Assembly: GCA_026706635.1 (NCBI GenBank)
Contig: JAPOYJ010000022.1
Coordinates: 1 to 64,000 of the forward strand
Length of the DNA stretch: 64,000 nt
Source: Gemmatimonadota bacterium
GTDB lineage: Bacteria; Gemmatimonadota; Gemmatimonadetes; Longimicrobiales; Gaopeijiaceae
Direction of reading: 5' to 3'
Shown here: piece by piece, positions 30,917 through 40,904 of the stretch
How the letters are laid out: each line of letters opens with the position of its first letter
How positions within the stretch are numbered: the first letter of the stretch is position 1
The notes under the pieces: generated by a model
Database searches by the model: none
The model's input: only the letters and a program-made list of their open reading frames with translations
What the model was told of the DNA's origin: nothing
Program-made: the position numbers and the translations under genes

Positions 30917-30997
30917 CTAGCAGCCCGTGGACAACTCTCCCACGGCAGGAGCAGCGCTGCTCTCGGTGCTCGTGCGACTTTACCCACGGACTGCTAG
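30917..30997 (+). repeat. CTAG element copy 5, minimal 81-bp form
   Basis: Shortest copy with both tips. CTAGCAGCCCGTGGACAA at the left, CCCACGGACTGCTAG at the right. It keeps the CCGTGG-N9-CCACGG hairpin, GGAGCAGCGCTGC and CTCTCGGTGCTCGTGCGA, but not the promoter module. It shows the minimum that appears to be inherited as a unit. The right end is coding for the minus-strand gene 30980-32707. Confidence 0.88.
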
Positions 30998-32707
30998 CCC
31001 GAAGCGGCGCTCGGCGGTGGCGGTGCCCCCGCTCGTTGTCGAGACGGCGAGCACTAGGGTGTAGTCGCCGTCGTGCAGGGCGCGCACGTCGATGGCGATC
31101 GCCATCGGGTGGACCTCGCCGCTCGCCAGCTCGCTCCAGGCGACGACCGGTGCCGCGGCCTCGCTCCGTACGCCCAGTGCGCTCATGATCCTGGTCGTCA
31201 CTGTTTCTCGCTCGCTCGAGACGCCGACCGACACCTCGATGCGCTCCTGGTCCCGGAGGCCGTAGACCTCCCAGTACAAGACGATCTCGCGCCCCCACTC
31301 CACCCTGGTGCTGCCTCGCATCGCGGCGAGCGCCTCCTCCCGGGATTCCGGCAGATCGTCGGCCGAAGCCTCGACGAGCAGCGGGTCGGAGAGCCCCAGA
31401 CCGCTGCTGGCCAGCGCTCCGAGCCCCTCCCTCGCCCGGGCGGCAGTGCCCCGCCCGTCGACCGTCTCGATGGCCACCAGGAGCGGAGCGTAGGGGACCT
31501 CGGCCACGAAGGTGGGGTGGCGGGCGCTCTCCAGCGGCCCGGTCGCTCGAAGGGCGCCGCCCGGCCGATCAGTCGCCAGGAAGCGGACCTCCGCAGGATC
31601 GAGCGGTGTCAGGTCGGGGCGTGCGGCGGCGACAACGACCATCCTGGCGCTCTCCCGGAAGCGCCCGAACTGCGCACGCAGCTCGAAGAGGGGGCCGTAG
31701 TCGGTCGGCGTGTACCCCTCGTCGAACTCGCCCGCCTCCAGGTCGTAGCTCAGCGCCTCGAGTCCCGCCCCAATCGGCGAGGTCGGCACGAACTGGTAGC
31801 GGGCGGCACCCTGGCTCACCCAGCTCCGAAAGCCCCTGGAGCTCGTCGACCAGGAGTCCTCGAAGCCGCGTCGGACCACCAATGCCTCGTGGCGGTCCTG
31901 GTGGCGGCTCACCAGCGACCGTTGAAGGCCGTCGACGTCGAGCCGCGTCGTCCGGACCAGCCGCTCGTGCAGCAGCAGCTCGAATCTGCGGGTGACATGT
32001 TCGCTCCACCGGTCGTTCCCGGGGGTCGTGAGCATCGGATCGGCGAGCCACCAGAAGCGTTCGTGGAAGGGGCCGCGTTGGGAGCAGGCGAGCTCCTGGT
32101 AGCGGTGCCGGTCGGCTTCGTGCAGCAGCTCCGATACACCCTCGAGCCGACACGCCACCTCTGGGTCCGCCTCCGCCAGCCCGCTCCGGAAGCGACCTTC
32201 GGCAATCTCCTCCCGCCCGGCTCTGTGATAGGCCATTCCGGCCACCAGCCCACACCACCACTCGACGGCAGCGCACTCCTCGGCCAGGCCGGCGGCGACC
32301 GGATGGCGCCCCAGCCTCGAGAGCGCGTAGACGGCCTGCGCGACCGCAAGGGGGTCGTCGAGACGCCCCCGCGCGACCCGCTCGACATCGGCGGCAAGGT
32401 CGTTGACGACGGCATCGGTCCGGCACCCGATCATCCTGCACCGGCGGTCCTCGTGGTCGCCGTTGAAACAGGTGTTCCCGCGATCGGGCGAGCAGTAGCT
32501 CATTTGGAAGCTCCCCCGGAGCGGACGCTCGTAGTAGACCCGCAGAATCGCATCCAGTCCCGAGGTGGCTGGGTCTGTCAGCGGGACCTCCTGGGCGACG
32601 GTCGCCCTCGCGTGCAGCGCGCAGAGCGTAGAGACGACCCCGAGAAATGACGCCCGGATGGCTGTGGGGATCGACGCCGACACGAGTCCCAAGGGTGCGC
32701 GATACAT
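30980..32707 (-). CDS. Secreted GWxTD-like protein of unknown function
   Basis: 575 residues on the minus strand. Signal peptide at the N-terminus (hydrophobic to about residue 38, ATVAQE). About residues 70-200 are helical, Cys-containing and TPR-like. The segment FHERFWWLADPMLTTPGNDR resembles the GWxTD domain found in Gemmatimonadota and Acidobacteria proteins (inference). The C-terminal half is beta-rich. The last residues LAVRG and the TAA stop come from the tip of CTAG-element copy 5. Divergent from the TonB receptor gene. Confidence 0.7.
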   Translation of the reverse strand: MYRAPLGLVSASIPTAIRASFLGVVSTLCALHARATVAQEVPLTDPATSGLDAILRVYYERPLRGSFQMSYCSPDRGNTCFNGDHEDRRCRMIGCRTDAVVNDLAADVERVARGRLDDPLAVAQAVYALSRLGRHPVAAGLAEECAAVEWWCGLVAGMAYHRAGREEIAEGRFRSGLAEADPEVACRLEGVSELLHEADRHRYQELACSQRGPFHERFWWLADPMLTTPGNDRWSEHVTRRFELLLHERLVRTTRLDVDGLQRSLVSRHQDRHEALVVRRGFEDSWSTSSRGFRSWVSQGAARYQFVPTSPIGAGLEALSYDLEAGEFDEGYTPTDYGPLFELRAQFGRFRESARMVVVAAARPDLTPLDPAEVRFLATDRPGGALRATGPLESARHPTFVAEVPYAPLLVAIETVDGRGTAARAREGLGALASSGLGLSDPLLVEASADDLPESREEALAAMRGSTRVEWGREIVLYWEVYGLRDQERIEVSVGVSSERETVTTRIMSALGVRSEAAAPVVAWSELASGEVHPMAIAIDVRALHDGDYTLVLAVSTTSGGTATAERRFGLAVRG

Positions 32708-33010
32708 CTGGGTAAGCTACCGCGAAGCCCGGTTCCCTTTCAATGAACCGGTGCCGGCATGGTGCCTTCGATCCCGAGCAACGATTCGTGCCAACTCATG
32801 CGTAATGCGCATATGTTCCCTCGCCACTCCTGTGAGGGGGGCTGGTCTTCAGGGCGTATGGGCGCACCGATGAAGAGAGGCTGGTGGGGTACCCAGCGTC
32901 ACCATTGGCGGCTCGACGGCCTGCAGGCTACGATGGATGGGCGTCCCCGCCGCGTCGGCGGGGTTACTTCAAAGTCCTGTTGAACTGGTGGTGGTGACGG
33001 TGCGACAGCT
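32708..33010. other. Intergenic region between divergent envelope genes
   Basis: 303 bases with no gene. A perfect 8-bp stem, 3-base-loop hairpin (CCCCGCCG-CGT-CGGCGGGG, 32945-32963) is followed by TTACTT and lies about 48 bases before the TonB receptor start. It could be an attenuator or a relic of a former terminator. Nothing else recognisable was seen. Confidence 0.5.
32714..32743 (-). promoter_or_regulatory. Possible promoter of the GWxTD-like gene
   Basis: On the minus strand TTGAAA (32743-32738), an 18-bp spacer, and TAGCTT (32719-32714), six bases from the ATG. The -35 matches 5/6 and the -10 only 3/6. If real, the mRNA would be nearly leaderless. Confidence 0.3.
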
Positions 33011-35267
33011 GTGAGAACGCTCCACCGAGCCCGGTTGGCGGACACACTTGCAGTTCTTGTGTTGGGTCTGCTCCTTGGGGCAGCCAGTGGTGGTCACGCC
33101 GTCGGCCAGGAGACTCGCGCAGCCGATTGGTCGCTCAGAATCGCGGACAGGGAGACGGGTGCCCCGCTGGCCGGGGTGCCCGTACTCCTTCCCGGAACAC
33201 GGCGTCGACCAGACGACGGACGAGACGGGGCTGGTCACCGGTCCGAACGTCAGCGGAATGGTGCGGGTACTCGCATCGCCTCTCGGCTATGTCGTTCTCG
33301 ACACGATCGTGATGGCATCCGACGCCGGAGGAATCCTGGAGCTGACGGTCGCTCGCTCGCCCGTCGAATTGTCGGTGTTGGCGGTCGAGGCGGAGCGTGC
33401 CGAGACCGGGTCACGGCAGCTGAGCCGCCTGATCTTCGATCGGGAGGTCCGGGTCGGCGCCATCGGCGTCGCGCGGAAGGACATCGTCGCCGTGCCCGCA
33501 GTCGCCGAAGTCGATCTCTTCCGAAGTCTGCAGTCGTTTGTGGGCGTGACCAGCACTCACGATCTGGGGGCCGAGATCTATGTGAGGGGAGGGAACGCCG
33601 ACCAGGTGGGTGTGCGCCTGGACGGCGCCCCGGTCTTCGCGCCACACCACATGTTCGGCCTGTTCGGCGCATTCAACTCCGACGTCATCGAGTCCGTCGA
33701 TTTCTACAAGGGCTCGCTCCCCGCCCGGCATGGGGGATCGCTTTCGGGTATGATATCGGCCCGACAGCGGACCGGGAAACGGGTGGTTGCGCGGATGAGC
33801 GGCGGCGTGAGCCTTCTCGGCGTCCGCGCAACCGCCGAGGGTTCCCTTCCATGGGTCGACGGAAGCTGGCTCGTCGCGGGCCGACAGGCGTCGGTCGATG
33901 TGGCGAAGCTCTCGGCACCGTATTCGTTCCATGACCTGAATGTGGGGCTTCAGCTCTCTCCCGCGGAGGACCATCGCATTCGATTCTCCGCGTTCAGCTC
34001 GGATGACCTCTGGTGGGGGTACGAGACATCTCTCAACTCGGAGTGGGCGAATCTGGCCTCCTCGCTCTCGTGGTCCTGGATCCGTGACAACGGGGTGACC
34101 GTCGACGCGACCGCATTCCACAGCGGATATCGCGCGGAAACGGCCGTCGGGGCCGGGGCTTCCGCCCCGGCGATCAACAATCGGATCGCGCTCACTGGCG
34201 TGCGCGGCGACGTTGCGATCCCTGGCGACAGCGCCAGCGCCCGGGCCGGGTTCGTCCTAGAAGGCGGTCCGCTCACGCTGCACGGGTCAGGCAAGGGTGC
34301 CTACATGGAGGGCGAGGCCTCCGGCGAGTACCTGCACGCGGGCGTCCACGCAGAGTTCGAGCGGTGGCTGGGTCCGGTGCGACTGGCGCCCGGCGTCCGT
34401 GCCGGAGTCGTGCGGGGCGCTTCCGGCGGATTCGTGGAGCCGCGGATCGCGGCCCGCTACCACGGTCGCGGTTTCGCCGTGAGCGTGAGCCTCGACCGCA
34501 CATCCCAATTCCTCTCGGTGCTGCGCGATGATCGTTATGTCGTACCGGGGGCACCGATGTGGTTTCTGCACGACCGGGGCGCGCCGGCCTCCGTCGCGGA
34601 GGGTGTCAGCGCGTCGATTGAAGGGTGGTGGGGCGAGGAATGGACCGGGAGTGTGACGGGCTGGGCCCGTCGGCTCGTCGATGTACCGAGTTGGCGGCCA
34701 TCGTCGGCGCGAGATCGCTCGGTGGTGGAGTTCGAGAACGGCCACGCGTACGGCTGGGAGGTCTCTCTGCAAAGGCACCTGGGAGCTGTCCGGGGTTGGC
34801 TCTCGTACCAGTACGCCAGGGCGGATCTGACGGACACGGAGGATTACCGCTATCGACCGAGGTGGGATCGGAGGCACGAGATCGACGCGACACTCAGTGT
34901 TCGCCCGAGAGAGGGCCTGAATCTGTCGCTGCGCACGACCGTCGGGACGGGGACACCGCTCTGGCTCCCGGCCGGGGGTTATAAGGGCTGGGTATACAGC
35001 GCGGGAAGGTGGACGGGCGGGGGCTTCGGCGCGGTGTATGAGGGCGGGTGGTACGATGTCTGGTCGAAACAACAGGTGAGATTTCCGCTGTACGCGCGGA
35101 TGGACGTGTCGGTGCGCCGTCGCTACCGATGGGGGGGATTCTCCGTCGAGCCCTACCTATCGGTGGTGAATCTCTTCAACCGGGACAACATCGGAGAAGA
35201 GAACCGGTGGAGGGCTCCCGACCATATTCCGTTCCTCCCCTTCATCGGCTTCGACTTCGAGTTCTGA
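33011..35267 (+). pseudogene. TonB-dependent outer-membrane receptor, frameshifted
   Basis: Reading starts at GTG 33011 with a signal peptide (LAVLVLGLLLGAASGGHAVGQ) and a carboxypeptidase-like regulatory domain (SLRIADRETGAPLAGVPVLLP). Near 33188-33200 the homology jumps to the next frame (PEHGVDQTTDETGLV..) as if one base were extra. The second frame then runs to 35267 with an intact plug (EIYVRGGNADQVGVRLDGAP, FNSDVIESVDFYKGSLPARH) and a beta-barrel ending in the aromatic FIGFDFEF. Apart from this single shift it looks functional, so sequencing or assembly error is possible. Likely ligand unknown. Confidence 0.85.
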
Positions 35268-35271
35268 TCCC

Positions 35272-36123
35272 ATGGACGCCCGCCGCAACCACCTTGCCTG
35301 CGCCCTGGTAGGCCTCGGGTTGGCAACCATGGTCGGGTGCGACGGTATTGTGGAGCCGCCGCGGTGGAGCCACCAGACGGTGATGTATGCCCTGCTGAAC
35401 GCAGACTTCACCGAGCATCCCATCCTGCTCGTGGCCACCGACGTGGCAAGCACTCTTTCCGAGGTCTCGGTCGCCATCCACCGGCGTGCCCCGCGGGCTG
35501 CGGGCGACGAGTGGGAGCTGATTGCGTGGTGGGACAGTGCCCGCGCGGCCGCCGCCGGACGACCGTTTCGGGACTACGAACCCTGCATGAACCGGTTGGG
35601 GCGAATGTCGCTGTACCACGAGCCCCGGGACCACGTCTGCGTCACTCCCGAAGCGGAGCTGGAGCCCGGCGGCGTCTACAGGATCGAGGCCAGGGCCCGG
35701 GACCGGAAGACGGCCACCGGAGTCACCCGTGTCGTGGGAGGATTCGAAATCGAGGACGCAGCATTGTCGGGCGCGGACGACGAGGCCACACTCTCCGCGT
35801 CCTGGACGCCGAGCCTGGCCGCTCACCGCTACATCGTTTCGTTCCGCAGCGACTGCGACGGCAGGTCAGGGTGCGACCCCTGGCACGCGGAGGTCGACAC
35901 GGCCGCTGTCACTACCGGTGTGCCGGAAGTTGCAATCGACAAGGCCCTCGAGGACCCGATGACGTTGGATGTCGTGGCCTTTGACGAGCACCTGCACGCG
36001 TTTCTCACCACCGGCCATAGCGGGATCGCCTTCGATGTCCCGCCCGTCCAGAACGTCGAGGGCGGTTTCGGCGTCGTGGGGTCGCTGCGGTTTCGGGAGC
36101 GCTCGGTGACGAGGAACAGGTAG
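35272..36123 (+). CDS. DUF4249-like lipoprotein, partner of TonB receptor
   Basis: 283 residues. Lipobox in LATMVGCDG. The protein is beta-rich and ends with NVEGGFGVVGS, the motif that closes DUF4249 proteins, which in Bacteroidetes are encoded beside TonB-dependent receptors (known association). It begins four bases after the receptor stop, so the two are probably co-transcribed. It probably sits at the outer membrane and helps the receptor; substrate unknown. Confidence 0.72.
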   Translation: MDARRNHLACALVGLGLATMVGCDGIVEPPRWSHQTVMYALLNADFTEHPILLVATDVASTLSEVSVAIHRRAPRAAGDEWELIAWWDSARAAAAGRPFRDYEPCMNRLGRMSLYHEPRDHVCVTPEAELEPGGVYRIEARARDRKTATGVTRVVGGFEIEDAALSGADDEATLSASWTPSLAAHRYIVSFRSDCDGRSGCDPWHAEVDTAAVTTGVPEVAIDKALEDPMTLDVVAFDEHLHAFLTTGHSGIAFDVPPVQNVEGGFGVVGSLRFRERSVTRNR

Positions 36124-36199
36124 GTCGCGCGCCTGCCGATCCGCCCGGCGGAGCCCCCAAGGAATGGTGCGCCGAGGGGGAGAGGGAGTCCGCGGTTCC

Positions 36200-36508
36200 G
36201 GCTGGGAGGGCGCTGGCGTCCTTCCCCGGTCTCGTCTACAGCAGGGTAGCCAGCCTCGTGCGCACACCTGGTCGGCCCGGATTTCGCTCCGCTCCCCGAT
36301 CGGGAGGGGCTTGCCGATATACCGCCGGGTGGACGTCGGGTGGGGCCGAGATGTCGGATCGTGGGTAATTCGCGCATCGGTGGCCAATCTCTTCTTCACT
36401 CGGAATGCGCTCGGCATCTGGCCTCCACGCGAGCCCGGCGGAGACGAACTGCGAGAGGACGGCATCGCCGCGCCGCTTCCCTTCCTGAAGGCGGAATTTC
36501 GATGGTAG
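36200..36508 (+). pseudogene. C-terminal remnant of a second TonB-dependent receptor
   Basis: From about 36311 the frame reads LPIYRRVDVGWGRDVGSW, then IRASVANLFFTRNALG and PLPFLKAEFRW, ending in an aromatic residue. This matches the last strands of TonB-receptor barrels, as does the intact gene ending at 35267. No plug or signal peptide is present upstream, so it is a truncated relic, perhaps of a duplicated receptor-lipoprotein pair. Confidence 0.6.
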
Positions 36509-36517
36509 CAGTTCCCT

Positions 36518-36558
36518 GATGTAAACCAGCGATTACATAATGACAACCAGAGATTACA
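36518..36558 (-). promoter_or_regulatory. Reversed, degraded copy of the promoter/operator module
   Basis: On the plus strand TGTAA 36520, TTACA 36533, TGACA 36541, TTACA 36554, with the same 8-3-8 spacing as the other six modules. Read on the minus strand it gives TTGTCA, 17 bp, TACATC, pointing away from rsh into the receptor remnant. One half-site and the -10 are mutated, so promoter activity is doubtful. No element tips flank it except a TAGCAG at 36505. Confidence 0.5.
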
Positions 36559-36588
36559 GCCAGTGAGGTGCGGTGGCCCCTTTCTAGC

Positions 36589-36636
36589 CCGAATACGGGT
36601 GAGCCGTACGAGCCGTGCTGGCTCGCCCATATTCGG
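36589..36636 (+). other. Long imperfect hairpin upstream of rsh
   Basis: CCGAATACGGGTGAGCC (36589-36605) pairs with GGCTCGCCCATATTCGG (36620-36636) at 15 of 17 positions around a 14-base loop. It lies 46 bases before the rsh ATG. It could terminate upstream transcription or act as a regulatory stem; there is no T run. Confidence 0.5.
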
Positions 36637-36681
36637 TGATGCAACCCCACATGTGGTGGTGCCAAACCGTACATTGTTACG

Positions 36682-38895
36682 ATGGCGAAGACGGCGGCGA
36701 CGGAACCCAGCGAGAAGATCGGCGCGCTACCCAGGTCCCTGAAGGAGGCGCTGGAGGGGTACGCCCACCGCCTGGACGTCGACGCGATCGCGATGGCGTA
36801 CGAGCTCGCCGCCGAGGCTCACTCCGACCAGCGCCGCGCCTCGGGAGAGCCGTTCATCAACCACGCCGTGGAGGTCGCGGCGATCGTGGCGCGGCTCCAG
36901 CTCGACAACGTCTCGGTGATAGCGGCCCTGCTGCACGACGTGCCCGAGGACACCGTCGTCTCGCTCCAGGGGGTCCGCGAACTCTTCGGCGACGAGGTCG
37001 CGGCGATCGTCAACGGCGTGACCAAGATCGGGCGCGTGCGCTACCGATCGAGCACCGAGCGTCAGGTCGAGAACTACCGCAAGCTGCTGCTGTCGATGGC
37101 CAACGACGCCCGGGTCATCCTCATCAAGCTGGCCGACCGTCTGCACAACATGCGCACCCTGGAGCACCTCTCGGCCAGGAGGCAGGAGGCGATCGCCCGC
37201 GAGACACGCGAGATATACGCCCCGCTAGCGCACCGCCTCGGGATGGCGGCTGTCAAGTGGGAGCTGGAGGACCTGGCCTTCAAGTACCTCGACCGCGAGT
37301 CGTACGGAAGGCTTCGCAAGCTCGTCCGTCAGAGGCGGCGGGCCCGTGAGCGCCACGTCCTCGAGCTGCAGCGCCCGCTGGCCGAGGCTCTGGAGGAGGC
37401 AGGGGTCCAAGCCGAAGTCACGGGACGGCCGAAGCACCTCTGGTCGATCCACCGCAAGATGGTCACCCAGGGGCGCAGCTACGACGAGATATACGATCTG
37501 ATGGCGCTTCGGGTGATCACCGACAGCGTGCAGGACTGCTACGCCGCCCTCGGGGTGATCCACAGCCGCTGGACCCCGATTCAGGAGCGCTTCCACGACT
37601 ACGTGGCGACGCCGAAGTCGAACATGTACCAGTCGATCCACACGACCGTGTACGGTCCTGCCGGAGGCCGCTACGAGGTGCAGATCCGCACCAGGGAGAT
37701 GCACAAGACCGCCGAGTTCGGGATCGCGGCCCACTGGCGCTACAAGTCCGATGGCAGGGAGAGCGGGGTCGACGACGCTCTGACCTGGTTCAGGCAAGTG
37801 CTCGAGTGGCAGAAGGACGCAAGCGATCCAGAGGATTTCATGGCGTTCCTGCGGATGGACCTCTTCCACGGCGAGATATTCGTCTTCACGCCGAAGGGCG
37901 ACGTCAGGCAGCTGCCGGTCGACTCCTCGCCGATCGACTTCGCCTTCTCGGTGCACACCGAGATCGGCCTGCACTGCGCAGGCGCGAAGGTGAACGGGCG
38001 CATCGTACCGCTGTCGCACAAGCTGCTCGGCGGAGACTCGGTCGAGATCCTCACCAGTCCCCGCCAGTGGCCAAGCCGGGACTGGCTCGGCTTCGTCAAG
38101 ACATCGCGCGCTCGCCAGAAGATTCGGCAGTGGGTGCGTCGTCGCGAGTTCGACACGGCGCTAAGGCTAGGGCAGGAGATCTTCGCGCGGGCGCTCCGCA
38201 AGGGACGCCACCCCAGACCGGGCGACAGCGAGTCGGAGCGGGTGGCCCACACCCTCGGATACAAGGGGCGCGACGAGATGCTGGCCGCGCTCGGCCGCGG
38301 CGACATCGGCGCCACCAGGGTGACTAGGGCATTCTACCCGGAGGCCGATCCCTCCGCTGCGCGCAAGCGGTCGCCCTCGGCGCTGGAGCGCATCGCCGAC
38401 AGGATCCGCAAGTCGAACCGCGGAGTGACGATCCAGGGCATAGACAGCATGATGGTCCGCTACTCGAAGTGCTGCCAGCCCGTTCCCGGGGACACGGTCG
38501 TCGGCTACACCACGCGCGGAAGGGGGATATCGATCCACCGCAACGACTGCCCCAACGTCCTGCACCTCGACAAGGACCCGGAGCGCAGGGTCGAGATCGA
38601 GTGGCGGGCGGAGCGCGGGGACCGCTTCTTCGTGCACCTCCAGATGGAGGGTACCGACCGGCGGGGCCTCCTAAGCGACGTCGCCCGCACGATCAGCGAG
38701 ACAGCCACCGACATTCAGCACGCCGACATGCGGAGCCGCGACGGCGGGATGACGGCCGCCTTCGTAGTCGAGGTCCAGAATCTGACTCACCTCAACCGCA
38801 TCGTGCAGGCGGTGAAGCGGGTGAAGGGAGTCGTCTCGGTGGTGCGGCGCGAGAGCTTCCAGGAGAGCGACCTCGCCGACGTCGGGGCGGACTGA
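36682..38895 (+). CDS. Bifunctional (p)ppGpp synthetase/hydrolase (RelA/SpoT homologue)
   Basis: Makes and degrades the stringent-response alarmone. 737 residues. N-terminal HD hydrolase with NHAVEVAAI and LLHDVPEDT (about residues 60-95), synthetase domain with [19 protein letters not shown] and [16 protein letters not shown] (about 245-325), TGS domain near 390-450 ([12 protein letters not shown]), and C-terminal ACT domain. Both active sites look intact. No ribosome-binding site precedes ATG 36682. A TACATT box 36669-36674 seven bases upstream suggests a possible leaderless mRNA. Confidence 0.95.
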   Translation: MAKTAATEPSEKIGALPRSLKEALEGYAHRLDVDAIAMAYELAAEAHSDQRRASGEPFINHAVEVAAIVARLQLDNVSVIAALLHDVPEDTVVSLQGVRELFGDEVAAIVNGVTKIGRVRYRSSTERQVENYRKLLLSMANDARVILIKLADRLHNMRTLEHLSARRQEAIARETREIYAPLAHRLGMAAVKWELEDLAFKYLDRESYGRLRKLVRQRRRARERHVLELQRPLAEALEEAGVQAEVTGRPKHLWSIHRKMVTQGRSYDEIYDLMALRVITDSVQDCYAALGVIHSRWTPIQERFHDYVATPKSNMYQSIHTTVYGPAGGRYEVQIRTREMHKTAEFGIAAHWRYKSDGRESGVDDALTWFRQVLEWQKDASDPEDFMAFLRMDLFHGEIFVFTPKGDVRQLPVDSSPIDFAFSVHTEIGLHCAGAKVNGRIVPLSHKLLGGDSVEILTSPRQWPSRDWLGFVKTSRARQKIRQWVRRREFDTALRLGQEIFARALRKGRHPRPGDSESERVAHTLGYKGRDEMLAALGRGDIGATRVTRAFYPEADPSAARKRSPSALERIADRIRKSNRGVTIQGIDSMMVRYSKCCQPVPGDTVVGYTTRGRGISIHRNDCPNVLHLDKDPERRVEIEWRAERGDRFFVHLQMEGTDRRGLLSDVARTISETATDIQHADMRSRDGGMTAAFVVEVQNLTHLNRIVQAVKRVKGVVSVVRRESFQESDLADVGAD

Positions 38896-38915
38896 GGCGG
38901 TACGCTCCCTCTCTC

Positions 38916-40904
38916 ATGCCTGACTTCGAGATCCGCGCCCCCTTCGAACCGCGTGGCGACCAGCCCTCCGCCATCGCCGAGCTGACCGCCGGCCTGGGGG
39001 GCGGCGTCCCCTTCCAGACGCTGCTGGGCGCGACCGGGACCGGCAAGACGCTGACGATGGCCCATGTGATCGCGCGCTCCGGTCGCCCGGCGCTCGTGAT
39101 GTCGCACAACAAGACCCTCGCGGCGCAGCTCTACGGCGAACTCAGGTCGCTGATGCCGGCCAACGCGGTCGAGTACTTCGTCTCGTACTACGACTACTAC
39201 CAGCCCGAGGCGTACATACCGGCCACCGACACCTACATCGAGAAGGACGCCTCGATCAACGAGGACATCGAGCGGCTGCGGCTGCGCGCCACCTCGTCGC
39301 TCATCGAGCGGCGCGACGTGGTCGTGGTTGCGTCGGTCTCGTGCATCTACGGCCTCGGCAATCCCGCCGACTACCGCAGCCTCATGGTGCACCTCGAGGT
39401 GGGCGACAGGGTGCCTCGGCAGGAGTTGCTGCGTTCGCTCGTCGACATCCTCTACAAGCGCAACGACATCGCCTTCGAGAGAGGCGTCTTCCGCGTTCGC
39501 GGCGACACGGTCGAGGTCTTTCCCGCCTACGAGGAGCAGGCGATCCGGGTCGAGCTCTGGGGAGACGAGATCGAGAGGATAACCCGCTTCGACCCGCTGA
39601 CCGGGGGCACGATCGCAGCGCTGGAGCGCACCTCCATCTACCCGGCCTCGCACTACGTGACCCGACGCCGCACGATCGAGGAGATGGCGCCGCTGGTGCG
39701 GGCCGAGATGGAGGCTCAGGTGGCCGACTTCACCGCTTCGGGGAAGCTCCTGGAGGCGCAGCGGATCGAGAGCCGCACCAACTTCGACCTCGAGATGATG
39801 CTCGAGATGGGAACCTGCCCGGGGATCGAGAACTATAGCCGTTATACGAGCGCCCGCGAGCCCGGCGAGCGCCCGGCGTGCCTCCTGGACTTCTTCCCGG
39901 AGGACTACCTCCTCATCGTAGACGAGTCGCATGTGACGATCCCCCAGATCCACGGGATGTACCGGGGCGACCGGTCGCGCAAGCGGACCCTCGTCGAGCA
40001 CGGCTTCCGGCTTCCTTCCGCCGTCGACAACCGCCCCCTCACCTTCGACGAGTGGCGTTCGCTCCTGAATCAGGTCGTCTTCGTCTCGGCGACGCCCGGC
40101 GACTACGAGCTGGAGCTCTCCGAGGGCGTCGTCACGGAGCAGATCATCCGTCCGACGGGGCTGGTCGATCCCGAGGTCGAGGTTCGACCCGTGGAGGGGC
40201 AGGTGGACGACCTCCTCGCCGAGATCCGGATTCGTGCCGAGTGCGACGAGCGGGTGCTGGTGACCACCCTCACCAAGCGGATGGCCGAGGAGCTCTCGGA
40301 GTACCTCCAGTCGGTGGGGGTGCGGGTGCGGTACATGCACGCGGACATCGACACGATCGAGAGGATGGAGATCCTCAGGACGCTGCGCCTGGGGCGGATC
40401 GATGTCCTGGTCGGGATCAACCTGCTTCGAGAGGGGCTGGACCTGCCGGAGGTCTCGCTGGTGGCGATCCTGGATGCCGACAAGGAGGGGTTTCTGCGCA
40501 ACGCCCGCTCCCTCATCCAGACGGTGGGGAGGGCGGCCCGCAACGCGAATGGACGGGCGATCCTCTACGCGGAACGGGTCACCGGGTCGATGCGGGCGTG
40601 CATCGAGGAGACGGAGCGCCGCCGCCGGGTGCAGATCGCCCACAACGAGCGCCACGGCATCGTGCCGCAGACGATCCGGAAGAGCGTCGAGGAGATCGAG
40701 CGCGCCACCCGGGTGGCCGACGCCCGAGAGCGACCCGCGGCCAGGGTGGCGGAGCCCGTCTCGGAGTACGGCGAGGAGATTCCCCCCGAGACCTTCCTGA
40801 AGATCCTGCAGGAGGAGATGGCCAAGGCGGCGGAGGCCCTCGACTTCGAACGGGCAGCCGCCCTTAGGGACCAGATCCTCGACCTCAGGGAGGCGGCGGG
40901 TTGA
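38916..40904 (+). CDS. uvrB: Excinuclease ABC subunit B
   Basis: DNA-damage verification helicase of nucleotide excision repair. 662 residues from ATG 38916; an earlier in-frame ATG lies within rsh. Walker A GATGTGKT at about residue 38, the beta-hairpin [12 protein letters not shown] that probes DNA, helicase motifs with [29 protein letters not shown] (cited in part), and the C-terminal UVR motif ([17 protein letters not shown]). Overlaps tsaE by four bases. Confidence 0.97.
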   Translation: MPDFEIRAPFEPRGDQPSAIAELTAGLGGGVPFQTLLGATGTGKTLTMAHVIARSGRPALVMSHNKTLAAQLYGELRSLMPANAVEYFVSYYDYYQPEAYIPATDTYIEKDASINEDIERLRLRATSSLIERRDVVVVASVSCIYGLGNPADYRSLMVHLEVGDRVPRQELLRSLVDILYKRNDIAFERGVFRVRGDTVEVFPAYEEQAIRVELWGDEIERITRFDPLTGGTIAALERTSIYPASHYVTRRRTIEEMAPLVRAEMEAQVADFTASGKLLEAQRIESRTNFDLEMMLEMGTCPGIENYSRYTSAREPGERPACLLDFFPEDYLLIVDESHVTIPQIHGMYRGDRSRKRTLVEHGFRLPSAVDNRPLTFDEWRSLLNQVVFVSATPGDYELELSEGVVTEQIIRPTGLVDPEVEVRPVEGQVDDLLAEIRIRAECDERVLVTTLTKRMAEELSEYLQSVGVRVRYMHADIDTIERMEILRTLRLGRIDVLVGINLLREGLDLPEVSLVAILDADKEGFLRNARSLIQTVGRAARNANGRAILYAERVTGSMRACIEETERRRRVQIAHNERHGIVPQTIRKSVEEIERATRVADARERPAARVAEPVSEYGEEIPPETFLKILQEEMAKAAEALDFERAAALRDQILDLREAAG

